Counted from the first letter of the stretch, positions 9,535 through 19,036 are shown. The stretch: DNA of 64,000 nucleotides from Thiohalomonas denitrificans (GCF_016841685.1 NZ_JAENYR010000006.1:22108-86107), one strand, 5' to 3'. A program made the numbers and translations. Notes: generated by a model not told the origin, from the sequence alone.

Positions 9535-11007
9535 TTAGTTTAGCTTGGCCTCGATATCGGCCCCGCTGCCTTCCATGCCCAGAGTGACGGGGAAGGTCAC
9601 GTGGTGCCAGCGATGGACGGTGTTTTCCTGATGGGCGGCGAATGCGAAGCTGTAGCTCTCTGCACCAGGATTCAAAACATGATCATCAGGGTTGCCAGTG
9701 TCGCGGGCACGTTCGAAGATCACGGTCCAGGTGCCGTCCTCCCATGCACTATAGGCATTGACGTCGGTTCGGCTGTTGTCTTGCGGCGTCAGTATGCGGC
9801 GCGGGATGATGTCGCCTTCGTTGACCTCTGCGGCATCGAACGCCACGGCATTCGCGTTGGGACCTTCGAGGACCAGTGTCGGGGCGTTTTGCTCCAGGGC
9901 CTCCCACAGATCGTCGGAGATGGCACTGACGTTCGTTTCACCCTCATAGTCCGGGGCGTGCTCCGCAATGAAGTCGGCCATCCAGGCAGGATCGTACATC
10001 CACTCCAGTTCGCCTGTAACTTCATCAGGGTCTTGCGTAGCGTAAAAATTGCTCCCGTCGTCGTTGGCTCGACTATCCATGACGTAACCATCGGTGACCG
10101 TGTTGATGATCGCCGAGCGGGCGCCGCGGAAGTGCCACATATCCGGGAAGCTGGCCGTAGTGCCGGCCAGTACATCAGCATTGCTCTCGCTGGAGGTGTC
10201 GTAGGTACCATTGGCGGACGTGCCACTCAGCAAGTACTTTGCGGTAGCCGGCTCATCCACAGGCCATTCGGGCATGTCGTCCATGTCTTCATGGCAAGTG
10301 GCGAAGCAGCCGGCTTCATGGAACGAGGCGCCCACGGAAACATCCTGGGACGCGGGCATGAACATGGCGGCAAAACGGTCCTCGGCACTGAAACGTTCGC
10401 CGGCCGCCTCATCGGGCTCATTTCCCGGCTCGTTGTAGACCGAGACCTTATTCCAGGCTGCGCCGTCGTACCTCCAGATGTCATGGGTGATACCGGGGCG
10501 CTCCGTCTCCCAGGAGGCCTTGAGATAGAAGTTATCCGCATCGTAGGCCGCCTGCACCGTAATGGGGACCGTTTCCTTCGACGGGGTCAGCTCCTCCTCG
10601 TCACGCTCGGCACCCACCTGCGAGGGGTTGTTGGCATTGGTATCATGACAATCACCACATGAACCAAATCCTGCAAATGCGCCGGCCCCTGTGTGGGTGT
10701 CGGAATCAGCCAGGTACTCGTAGCTCGCCTGCGCGGGACGAAAGGCGGTGATGGTTTCGACCTCACCCCAGGTCACGGTGGGGGCGCCCGCCATGAAGTC
10801 GACCTTGAAGCTGCTCTCGACAACCGGATCGTCAACCGGGTCGTCAACCGGATCCGCAATCGTGTCATCGGAACTCCCGGATGACAGACAGCCTGCGGTG
10901 AGGAATGTAGACGCGATCAGTGCGGCCAGCAGCGGCAGCCGCCGCTGAAAGTTGAAGGTTTCGGTTTCAGGCCCCTGTTCGTAGTCGGGTTTTTTATTGA
11001 CCATCAT
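9535..11007 (-). CDS. Ethylbenzene-dehydrogenase-related (EB_dh-like) haem-binding lipoprotein with CxxCH and CxxxCH
   Basis: Lipobox FLTAGC; GSCGDCHD; AGCFATCHED; similar in domain pattern to the 14024..15010 protein; start taken at MMVNKKPD. Confidence 0.78.
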   Translation of the reverse strand: MMVNKKPDYEQGPETETFNFQRRLPLLAALIASTFLTAGCLSSGSSDDTIADPVDDPVDDPVVESSFKVDFMAGAPTVTWGEVETITAFRPAQASYEYLADSDTHTGAGAFAGFGSCGDCHDTNANNPSQVGAERDEEELTPSKETVPITVQAAYDADNFYLKASWETERPGITHDIWRYDGAAWNKVSVYNEPGNEPDEAAGERFSAEDRFAAMFMPASQDVSVGASFHEAGCFATCHEDMDDMPEWPVDEPATAKYLLSGTSANGTYDTSSESNADVLAGTTASFPDMWHFRGARSAIINTVTDGYVMDSRANDDGSNFYATQDPDEVTGELEWMYDPAWMADFIAEHAPDYEGETNVSAISDDLWEALEQNAPTLVLEGPNANAVAFDAAEVNEGDIIPRRILTPQDNSRTDVNAYSAWEDGTWTVIFERARDTGNPDDHVLNPGAESYSFAFAAHQENTVHRWHHVTFPVTLGMEGSGADIEAKLN

Positions 11008-11081
11008 GTTGTCCTCTCTCTCCTCTGGATTCGTATGGCATCGGCGAAGAATCGCCTGTACCACTTCACTGCCCCTGGTCG

Positions 11082-13085
11082 TCAGAAACGATACGCAAGG
11101 GAAAGTCCGATCGACTGCGCCTGGTATTCGGTATCGTCCTGTCCCAGGGTGATGATGTTGCCTCCTGCGGTGACAATGTTTCCTGTGGTCGACCAGTCGT
11201 CCGAGTCGTAGTCCTCGAACCGGTAGCGCAAGCGCAGACCAAGCTCCCGGTTGACCTGGTAGCCGGCGTAAAGGTCGATACGCTTGACACGGGTGGTGAC
11301 GTCCGGAAGGCGTCCGTCGCTGTCCACATCCAACTCCGCCAGTGATTCGACCCAGCTGAAGTCACCGCCCAGTTCAAGCTGCTCGTTCATCCTCTGCGTC
11401 TTGCCCCCCACTCCCACGGCCAGCACCTGTTCACGACGGTCGCCGACCCAGGTCTCTCCGGCCTGTGTGCTGTCCGACTCTTCATAACTGACGAAACCGT
11501 GCAGACTGCTCAAGGCACTGATCGCCAGATAGCTGTCGAGGGAGGTGATGTGACGATCGGCCTCGGTCAGTCCCAGGTCGGATTCATCGTATCGATCGCG
11601 CAGCAGATCACTGGTCAGGCTCAGGCTCAGGATCTCGGTAGGAAAGTACTGGGCGAATACACCCCCACGAGTACGGTCCCGGTCTGCCCAGGCGTAGTTG
11701 CGCAATTCGTCAGGCCCCGTCTCCCGCGTGTAGGTGGAGCCGCGGCGGTTCTCCTGCCCCAGACTCAGACCACCCGACAGCCGTGGTCCGATACCGGTAC
11801 GAAGGCGCGCCCGCACGCTGTTTTCCTCGGAGCTCTCACTGTGGGCGGGATCACGCTCGGTGTCGGTATACCGGTAATCCAGATTGAGCCGGGTGGCTGA
11901 AGCCAGGCGGTAGTTGCCCCCCAGGTCGAAGCGGTGGCGGGTGTAGTTGTAGGAAGGGTCGATCACCAGGGTGTTATCGCGCACCACCTGGCCGGTATCG
12001 TTGTCGCGCCGATCCATCTGGTAGCCCGACGTCAGGCGCAGTTTGGCGGTTGGCCTGCCGGTAATCTGGAGCCCCAGGCTGGAGGTGTCCACTGCCGCAT
12101 CGAGGGAATCGCGCGACATTGCGGCAACGCCGACGAACCGCGCATCCTGCAGACTGCGTCCGACACTGGCACTGGCCGACAGATGGGTCTGTTCGCCGAG
12201 ACGGTGGTTACCCGAGGCGTACACCTCGTGATGCTCGTTGTCTGGCGCCCGGGCTTTCTCCTCCCCCTCACCTGCCCAGTCGACATCATGGGCATTATCC
12301 CAGCGCAGGACGTCGTACTCATTGTTGAACTGGACAGTACGGTAGCCGAACGCCAGGTGGCTGTCCTCGCCTCGCCAGGCTGCGGCGATGTCGTAGCGTT
12401 TGGTGGTCTCATCGACCGGCAACGGAGCGATAATCGACTCTCCCACCGCCCAGTGACTGCCCAGGCCGATGGTCCCGGTCCCTTCACGGGTTGTCTGGGA
12501 GAAGGAGCTTCGCAGGCTCCAGCTGGACGACAGATGAACCTCGCCCCCCAGTTCCGCCTGCTGCCGGTCCAGACCGATCTCCACCGGACGCAGATGCTCC
12601 TCGATGGTTGCCTGGCTACCCTCCTCCGGAAGGCGCAGATTACCGCCCGTCTCCCGAAACGGGGTCAGGGTATCATCGGCCTTGCGGGTGGGAATCTCCG
12701 TATAATCGAAGAAGATCCGGTAGCGGCCCTGCTCGCCATACTCGGTTTCCAGCTGACGGGAACGCAACCCGAGGTTGCGGGCTCGCAGTGACCAGTGGCG
12801 TGCGCGATCACTATCGTGAGGATCACGATGCCGCAGGTCGGCATCCAGGATGAGGTAGGCGCCGCTGTCGTCCAGGCCCGTGAAGTGACCAAAGCGGTAG
12901 GCATTGCCGTCCATCTCATCGACATAGCCAAGACCGACCTCAACCTCACTGCTGATTTCAGTCAGCTCGGCCCACTTTTCCTCGTCCCGCTCGACTGTCT
13001 CGCCGAGGTCCATATCAAATGCATGGGCCGTACCGGCACACAGGCCAGTGGCAATCATCGCCGCCATGAGTTTGTTGTATCGCAT
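11082..13085 (-). CDS. MtrB/PioB-family outer membrane beta-barrel (decaheme-associated)
   Basis: 667-aa barrel-like protein with repeated R/Y/L strands and C-terminal QSIGLSLAYRF; adjacent to the decaheme gene. Confidence 0.88.
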   Translation of the reverse strand: MRYNKLMAAMIATGLCAGTAHAFDMDLGETVERDEEKWAELTEISSEVEVGLGYVDEMDGNAYRFGHFTGLDDSGAYLILDADLRHRDPHDSDRARHWSLRARNLGLRSRQLETEYGEQGRYRIFFDYTEIPTRKADDTLTPFRETGGNLRLPEEGSQATIEEHLRPVEIGLDRQQAELGGEVHLSSSWSLRSSFSQTTREGTGTIGLGSHWAVGESIIAPLPVDETTKRYDIAAAWRGEDSHLAFGYRTVQFNNEYDVLRWDNAHDVDWAGEGEEKARAPDNEHHEVYASGNHRLGEQTHLSASASVGRSLQDARFVGVAAMSRDSLDAAVDTSSLGLQITGRPTAKLRLTSGYQMDRRDNDTGQVVRDNTLVIDPSYNYTRHRFDLGGNYRLASATRLNLDYRYTDTERDPAHSESSEENSVRARLRTGIGPRLSGGLSLGQENRRGSTYTRETGPDELRNYAWADRDRTRGGVFAQYFPTEILSLSLTSDLLRDRYDESDLGLTEADRHITSLDSYLAISALSSLHGFVSYEESDSTQAGETWVGDRREQVLAVGVGGKTQRMNEQLELGGDFSWVESLAELDVDSDGRLPDVTTRVKRIDLYAGYQVNRELGLRLRYRFEDYDSDDWSTTGNIVTAGGNIITLGQDDTEYQAQSIGLSLAYRF

Positions 13086-13110
13086 ATCACGCCTCCATCG
13101 TTCGCGCAGG

Positions 13111-14016
13111 TCAGCGCGTCAGTCTCTGGCCCTGTGGATGATTGCTGCCATGTACCTGCACGTGGCAGTTCAGACAGTTCTTGCCGGCCATGAAGGGGGT
13201 ATCGAGACTGTCACCCCCAAAGGCGGCACTGGAATGAGTGCCGAGGTGGCACTGCTGGCAGAGCTGCGGTCCGCGTACTTTCAGCATGGGCTGATGGATC
13301 GAACCGTGTGGCTGATGGCAGGTGGTGCACTCCTCTGTCACCGGGGCGTGCTCCCACAGTACCGGGCCCCGTTTTTCCGCGTGACAGTCGTAGCAGGTCT
13401 CATTGACGTTGCTGCGACGCAGCAGCGATTCATTCAATGTGCCATGGGGATTGTGACAATCACTGCACGACATGGCCCCATCCTGCACAGGGTGTGCCGA
13501 TGGCCGAAGGGCCTCACTCTTCTGACGCGCATGGCAGCTGGTGCACACCTCGGTCTGCTTCCGCTCGTCGAGGATCGGGTCGCGAGGAACATGCACCGTG
13601 TGACAGGAGACGCAGGCCAACTCTTCGAAGTTATGCATACTCCCGCGCCAGTGCATCCGCGCCCCACTGTCATGACAGCCAAGGCAGGTCTCGTTCTGCT
13701 TCGCCACACTGGTGTGTTCCTCACCAAAGGTTACCGGCGGAGGTGTCCTTTCCTCGTCGTCGGCAGGCGCCTTCATGTGCTCGCCACCATCACCATGACA
13801 CCCCTCACAGGCATTGGGCGCGAAAGGGGTACGCTCGTCGGCCATGACGGCATGCGGCGTTTGCAGGATGTTCAGTACCGGAGACTCCCACGTCTCATCG
13901 TGACAACGGGTGCAGCTCTCCATGTCGCGCGCCAGCACGCCGCCTGCGGAGATCAGCAGGAGCAGTAAGGCCACGAGGAAAGCACTGCAAAGGGATCGCT
14001 GTCTGGTGGCGTTCAT
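13111..14016 (-). CDS. DmsE/MtrA-family decaheme c-type cytochrome
   Basis: Ten CxxCH motifs counted: CTRCH, CEGCH, CLGCH, CVSCH, CTSCH, CSDCH, CYDCH, CTTCH, CQQCH, CLNCH. Confidence 0.93.
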   Translation of the reverse strand: MNATRQRSLCSAFLVALLLLLISAGGVLARDMESCTRCHDETWESPVLNILQTPHAVMADERTPFAPNACEGCHGDGGEHMKAPADDEERTPPPVTFGEEHTSVAKQNETCLGCHDSGARMHWRGSMHNFEELACVSCHTVHVPRDPILDERKQTEVCTSCHARQKSEALRPSAHPVQDGAMSCSDCHNPHGTLNESLLRRSNVNETCYDCHAEKRGPVLWEHAPVTEECTTCHQPHGSIHQPMLKVRGPQLCQQCHLGTHSSAAFGGDSLDTPFMAGKNCLNCHVQVHGSNHPQGQRLTR

Positions 14017-14023
14017 GATTGGT

Positions 14024-15010
14024 CTACCTCTTGCTGGCCTGCAGATCAGCGTCGCCGCCATTCAGTGATACGCTGTGGTCCAGTGAGACGTAGTGAGCGC
14101 GGCCCGTTGCATGGCCATCGTGCAGGGCGAAACCCACCATCAGCTTTTTGGCCTCGCTGAGGGTTTTGTAACCGTCACCGGGTGCCGTCAGGTCACGGCT
14201 CAGTACAACTACCCAGCGATCCTCCTCCCGGCTGACGTCGACATCGACTTTGCTGTCAAACGTCTCGTGGCGTTCATCGAGGATGTAGCCATGCACGGAT
14301 TTGGCTTCGCCATCGACACCCACACGGGCCTGCCAGTACTCCATGAAGTGATTGCCGGCCAGCAGCTTGGCGATTTCGTCATCGGTCTTGACGTTGTCAC
14401 CGCCGCCGCTTCGCGACATCTTGTTGCGTGAGGCAGAAAGATACTTGACACGCTCTTCACCGTTGGCGCTCGCCATGCGGTTGGCGTCATCGTGACAGGT
14501 ACCCCAACAGCCGGCTCTGGTGGCCTCCCCGACACCACCGTTATCGAGCATCATGGTGACGCGCAGGGCATTGTCCTTGTCCATTGGCTCAACAGGCTTG
14601 TAACCGGTGTCCGGCCACGCGAGGCGCACATGGAGGCGTTCGCCGTCGTTGACCATCTTCACGTCCAGTTTCACACTGCCCGGCTTGCCATCAATCGGCG
14701 TCGGTTCAAGTTTCTCCCCGGCTACGATGAGCTTGCCGATATCCCCCTCTTCGCCTTTATGACAGTAGGAACAATTACGTCCCTGGCGGAAACGCTCGTT
14801 ACCGCTGTGATCGCTTTGTGTCAGTGCCCACTCCCAGGAGGCCTGCCCGGGGTAGAACAGTGTGACCTCGTTTCCTTCCACACCGTCCCAGTCAACGGCT
14901 TCGGCACTGACATACACCGGCGCCACGAGCAGGGCAGCGGCGAGCATTGCCGGCCGAAGCGTCAAAGGTGAATGCAAGGTTTCTTTCTTTGTAACTCGAT
15001 TTTTCAGCAT
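14024..15010 (-). CDS. Ethylbenzene-dehydrogenase-related (EB_dh-like) periplasmic haem protein with CxxCH and CxxxCH
   Basis: Signal peptide; NCSYCHKG; AGCWGTCHDD; EB_dh-like C-terminal half. Confidence 0.8.
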   Translation of the reverse strand: MLKNRVTKKETLHSPLTLRPAMLAAALLVAPVYVSAEAVDWDGVEGNEVTLFYPGQASWEWALTQSDHSGNERFRQGRNCSYCHKGEEGDIGKLIVAGEKLEPTPIDGKPGSVKLDVKMVNDGERLHVRLAWPDTGYKPVEPMDKDNALRVTMMLDNGGVGEATRAGCWGTCHDDANRMASANGEERVKYLSASRNKMSRSGGGDNVKTDDEIAKLLAGNHFMEYWQARVGVDGEAKSVHGYILDERHETFDSKVDVDVSREEDRWVVVLSRDLTAPGDGYKTLSEAKKLMVGFALHDGHATGRAHYVSLDHSVSLNGGDADLQASKR

Positions 15011-15043
15011 GGGTCTTCTCCTGCCAGTCGCTGGTATTTGGAA

Positions 15044-15664
15044 CTAGAATGCCAAGTCGAAATCTGCGTTTTCTGTTTCGTCAGACTCGGGCACAGGTTC
15101 TGTGTGCGTAATGCCCTTGTGGCAATCGATGCACGTCTCACCTTGTTCCTGCGCCTCCTGGTGCTGCCGGCGCGCGCGCAAGGCCTGAACCTCGTAATTC
15201 ATCGAACCCCAGGCATGGCAACTCCGACAGGTGGCGGAGTCAGACTGCTTCATGCTGTGCCATACCCGCTCCGCCATTTGCAGTCGTCTCTCTTTGAACT
15301 TTTCCTCGCTGTCTATCGTCCCCAGCATCTCGTGCCAAACGTCCTTGGCCGCCATAACCTTGGCGCGCATCTTTGGCCAGAAGGACTTGGGCACATGACA
15401 GTCCGGGCAACCTGCAGAGACACCACTGCGATTCTTGAGGTGACCGCTCGCGGTATATTCCTGATAGGGGACATCCTTCATGCTGTGACAGGAGATACAG
15501 AATTCCGTGGTGTTGGTTGAGTCCACGGCGACGGTAAAGGCAGAAGTAGCCAGTACGCCTGCCACCAGGCCCACCGCCACCAGCGTGCCAACGGCGAAGC
15601 GGCGGCTGGGTCTGCCAAGTTTTGAGATGAATGCCTTGATAAAGCCCACGTCTCGAATCCTCAC
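15044..15664 (-). CDS. NapC/NirT/CymA-family tetraheme cytochrome (quinol-oxidising anchor)
   Basis: N-terminal TM helix; CISCH, CPDCH, CRSCH, CIDCH; SHSMKDVPYQEY-type N-terminal haem region. Confidence 0.92.
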   Translation of the reverse strand: MRIRDVGFIKAFISKLGRPSRRFAVGTLVAVGLVAGVLATSAFTVAVDSTNTTEFCISCHSMKDVPYQEYTASGHLKNRSGVSAGCPDCHVPKSFWPKMRAKVMAAKDVWHEMLGTIDSEEKFKERRLQMAERVWHSMKQSDSATCRSCHAWGSMNYEVQALRARRQHQEAQEQGETCIDCHKGITHTEPVPESDETENADFDLAF

Positions 15665-15697
15665 GATAATTGGTTAGCGTCGCTAACAGAGACCATC

Positions 15698-15712
15698 GCA
15701 AGTTCCGGGCCA
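15698..15712 (-). promoter_or_regulatory. Sigma54 -24/-12 promoter of the cytochrome operon
   Basis: Minus strand TGGCCC-GGAAC-TTGC vs consensus TGGCAC-N5-TTGC (1 mismatch), 34 bp upstream of the NapC-like start. Confidence 0.72.
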
Positions 15713-15808
15713 TGTTCTTTTAAACCGCCAAGTCAAGGAATTTGTTGGGTATTTGATAAAAAAGAGAGACTAAAAGCGGTCAAGGCCTATCAAGAGTTGA
15801 TTGCAAGG

Positions 15809-15823
15809 GGTCGGTTTTTGACC
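15809..15823. promoter_or_regulatory. Candidate upstream activator palindrome
   Basis: GGTCGGTTTTTGACC (GGTC-N7-GACC) between the divergent operons, about 100 bp upstream of the -24/-12 element. Confidence 0.35.
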
Positions 15824-15877
15824 GTTTGCCGCGGTTTCAGATCGGTGTATAACCGTTGATGGAGAAAGGGGGGAAGT

Positions 15878-16741
15878 ATGCGAATACTCATACGCTGCCT
15901 TGGCGCATGGCTCTTCTTGGTACTATCAACCACAGCGCCAGCCTTGCATCTATCGGACAACAGCGTACGTTTTGGTTTTACCGCGGTAGTATCGCGCTCG
16001 GACATCGACACTATCACTCAACTGCTGGGTTACATTTCCCAACGCCTGGACAGGGATATCTGGCCGGTGTTCACCAGCTCGCAGGATGAAATGAATCGCC
16101 TGGTCCTCAGTGGCGCAGTGGATTTGGCCTGGATTGACCCGGCGGGGTTTGCCACTGAAAGACCGATGCCGATTGTGGCGGTGCCCAGTCGAAAGGAAGG
16201 TCCGTTCTACTATTCCTATATTATCGTGCGCAGCGATCGTGACTTCACGGGGCTGGCTGACCTGCAAGGCAGGCCTTTTGCATTTTCAAACCTGCAATCA
16301 TTTTCCGGCGCACTGGCACCCTCCTATGAAATGGCACTCAACGGGCAGTTGGCAAACCGTTTTTTTCGCCCACTCATCTACACGGATGATCATGACAATA
16401 CCATCAAGGCGGTGACCGGTGGTTTCGTCGACGGAGGCAGCATCAGCAGTCTGGTATTCCATCAACTGGAGTCCAGGGCCAGCGGTCTATTGGAGAGACT
16501 TCGCGTCTTGAAACGGTTCGGTCCCTATCCTGCCCCACCCATTGTCGCCTCTCCCGGTCTTCAGAAAGATGTCCTCAGCGCGATGCGGCTTATCCTGCTA
16601 TCGATGCACGATGACGACGAAGGGCGCGCCATTCTGAATCGGCTCGCCATACGTCATTTCGAATCGGTCGATCGGGATCATTACACCTCGATAAAAGATA
16701 TCCTTGATACGTCAGCAGCCCATGAAAATAAAGCCAGGTAG
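15878..16741 (+). CDS. PhnD-like periplasmic substrate-binding protein (sensor partner)
   Basis: RFGFTAVVSRSDIDTITQLLGYISQRLDRDIWPVF..., VDLAWIDPAGFA, DLQGRPFAFSN, ending immediately at the HK gene. Confidence 0.85.
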   Translation: MRILIRCLGAWLFLVLSTTAPALHLSDNSVRFGFTAVVSRSDIDTITQLLGYISQRLDRDIWPVFTSSQDEMNRLVLSGAVDLAWIDPAGFATERPMPIVAVPSRKEGPFYYSYIIVRSDRDFTGLADLQGRPFAFSNLQSFSGALAPSYEMALNGQLANRFFRPLIYTDDHDNTIKAVTGGFVDGGSISSLVFHQLESRASGLLERLRVLKRFGPYPAPPIVASPGLQKDVLSAMRLILLSMHDDDEGRAILNRLAIRHFESVDRDHYTSIKDILDTSAAHENKAR

Positions 16742-18449
16742 CTCCCGGTCCCTGCGGCTCGGGCATAAACTTATTCTCGTTATCGTGTTTGTCGTTGCCT
16801 TGTCATCCATGGCGACCACGGTGCTTTTTTTCATGTATGGCCAGGACGTTGTCAGAGAAAGCATCTGGACGGACATGAAGAAATTGCTGCTTAACAAGGA
16901 TGAGCAACTCCTCTCCCATGTCACTCGCCGGGACTACTGGTCGCTTTTTCGAATTGTGCAAGGTTTATCATCAAGTCACATTGTTGACTCGGCCTGGATC
17001 ATGGACAAGGACGGATACATGCTGGCGCACTCGGATCCCGGCACCTACCCCGTGCTGAGCAAATCCACGGAAGCGTTGCACGCGGATATCTCACACCAGA
17101 TAAGTGGCGTTTCCGGCTCCCTTGGAACCCTGTATATGGAAGTCAACGGTGCAGCCATCGCTTCGAGTTTGGCACCACTGAAAAAACTCGTTTACCTGGG
17201 CAATTTTCTCGTACTGACTATCAGCGTCGGGTTCGCCTGTTTTTTTTCACGCCATATCACCCGACGCTTTAATCGCATTTTTCATGAAGTTCAGAAGGCG
17301 GCACGTGGTCACCCCGGGGACGTGGATGAAGTGCGATTTTCGGAAAAAGACGAGATACAAACGCTGGCCAGTGAACTGAGACATGCCTTCCATGGCCTGG
17401 CCGACTCATTGGAAAACACGCGCTTTGCACAGGAGTTCTATAATTCCGTGTTGAGCACGGTACCGGATATCGTCCTGGTCGTGGAAGCCGATGGCACGAT
17501 CATCTACGCCAATGCACAGCACGAGCAACTGGGCTATCAACTTCATCAGTTGCTGGGTATCCGCTGGCAAAGCCTTTTCAAGCAGACACCAACGCTGCAG
17601 CCCCATGGGGACACCTCATCGGGATGGTTGACGGGTGAGGGCGTCATATTGGTGAATGGGAGAAAGTTTCCCGCCCTTATTACCCTCTCCACCCTATCCA
17701 GCTACGACATCGTTGCGATCCAGAACATCGAGACGGTAAAGGCGCTGGAGCGACAGATACACTACGCCAACACCTTCTCTGCGCTAGGGAAACTCAGTGC
17801 CAACTTCGCGCATGAGATCAAGAACACCATTTCACCGATACGACTGCTCTATCGCATCAATCATCACACTGAACAGGACATCGCCATCATGGAACAATCC
17901 ATCAAACAGGTTGATGCGTTGGTCACCAAATATCTCAACTTTGCACGTACCGATGCGGCCATATCGGACTTTTCAGTACGCATGGATCGCATCGCCATGG
18001 AGCTTCTCGCCCTGCACGACTGTCAGGTACAGGAAAAACAACTCACCATCAAGACACAACTCGAACCCGCCCCTCTGTACTACAACGAAGAGGCACTGCG
18101 CAGCATCATCAAGAACCTGCTGCTCAACGCGATCGATGCCTCACCACATGGCGCCTGTATCTGGCTGACACTGCATACGAGGGATGAGCAGGTAGTACTT
18201 ACCATGGCCGATATGGGAGAGGGGATCTCCGATGATGACAAAGAGCGGATCTTCGAGCCTTTTTTTACCACGAAGCCCAGCGGTTCGGGAATCGGACTGG
18301 CCACCGTCAATCATCATGTCCAATCCATGTCCGGGCACATGATCGTTCGGAACCGTCCCGATGGCGGTGCATTCTTTACCGTGATTTTGCCCAAAAATCG
18401 ACAGCACACATTCAACACGGAAAAACTGCAACCACTCCCCGAAAGCTGA
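16722..18449 (+). CDS. Sensor histidine kinase with double-TM periplasmic domain and PAS
   Basis: NFAHEIKNTISPIRLL H-box, NLLLNAIDAS, GEGISDDDKERIFEPFFTTKPSGSGIGLATV; ATG 16722 overlaps the upstream gene. Confidence 0.92.
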   Translation: MKIKPGSSRSLRLGHKLILVIVFVVALSSMATTVLFFMYGQDVVRESIWTDMKKLLLNKDEQLLSHVTRRDYWSLFRIVQGLSSSHIVDSAWIMDKDGYMLAHSDPGTYPVLSKSTEALHADISHQISGVSGSLGTLYMEVNGAAIASSLAPLKKLVYLGNFLVLTISVGFACFFSRHITRRFNRIFHEVQKAARGHPGDVDEVRFSEKDEIQTLASELRHAFHGLADSLENTRFAQEFYNSVLSTVPDIVLVVEADGTIIYANAQHEQLGYQLHQLLGIRWQSLFKQTPTLQPHGDTSSGWLTGEGVILVNGRKFPALITLSTLSSYDIVAIQNIETVKALERQIHYANTFSALGKLSANFAHEIKNTISPIRLLYRINHHTEQDIAIMEQSIKQVDALVTKYLNFARTDAAISDFSVRMDRIAMELLALHDCQVQEKQLTIKTQLEPAPLYYNEEALRSIIKNLLLNAIDASPHGACIWLTLHTRDEQVVLTMADMGEGISDDDKERIFEPFFTTKPSGSGIGLATVNHHVQSMSGHMIVRNRPDGGAFFTVILPKNRQHTFNTEKLQPLPES

Positions 18450-18470
18450 AATTCCAGCCCCCGTTCCCGG

Positions 18471-18857
18471 TCATTGCTTAGCCGATGTGTAATGGATGCG
18501 CACGCGCGCTATCTCCGACGAGCGGCTCTGCAAGGGCAGGCGGAAGGTAAGTCGTTGGCGGTTGGGACTGTGGTGAAGAATGCGGCGTGGCGTGTAGATT
18601 GCCTCATGGCGCTCCAGTACTGCTCCACCAGCATCAAGGATATCGATGTGAACCGGCACGCGGGCGTTGGCATAGGCCGGATGGTGGTGGATCCATTCAG
18701 CGCGCAATTCGAATCCTTCGTCACGCTCGACCAGCTGGACGCAACTGACACCGATAGGGGGACGGCCCTGCTCTTCAAGAACCAGCGCTGCCGCCGGAGC
18801 GATGCCGGTCAACCAGAAACCGATCGCGATCAGTCTGCCCCTCATTGAAGCGCGCAT
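18471..18857 (-). CDS. Small secreted protein of unknown function
   Basis: Signal peptide GRLIAIGFWLTGIAPAAA; beta-rich mature region. Confidence 0.55.
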   Translation of the reverse strand: MRASMRGRLIAIGFWLTGIAPAAALVLEEQGRPPIGVSCVQLVERDEGFELRAEWIHHHPAYANARVPVHIDILDAGGAVLERHEAIYTPRRILHHSPNRQRLTFRLPLQSRSSEIARVRIHYTSAKQ

Positions 18858-18871
18858 CCTGTTCCTCCTGC

Positions 18872-19036
18872 CAGGGTAAACGCATACTCACATTTTTGAT
18901 GCCTGCAAGCGATATAAGTCCTTGATAGCAGGTACGCTGTGAATACATCCGTGTACGCTCGACGGCAGCATCCCTGCTGCCGACGACCTGCTATCAAGGA
19001 CTTACACCGCTCGCTTTGAAGTATGCGGTTGCCCTG
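18872..19036. mobile_element. MITE-like family A, copy 2 (165 bp)
   Basis: CAGGGTAAACGCATACTC...GTATGCGGTTGCCCTG; TSD TTCCTCCTGC at 18862-18871 and 19037-19046. Confidence 0.88.

Noticed and set aside
9601-10662. 353-aa plus-strand ORF
   Set aside because: Antisense to the EB_dh lipoprotein; no supported domain
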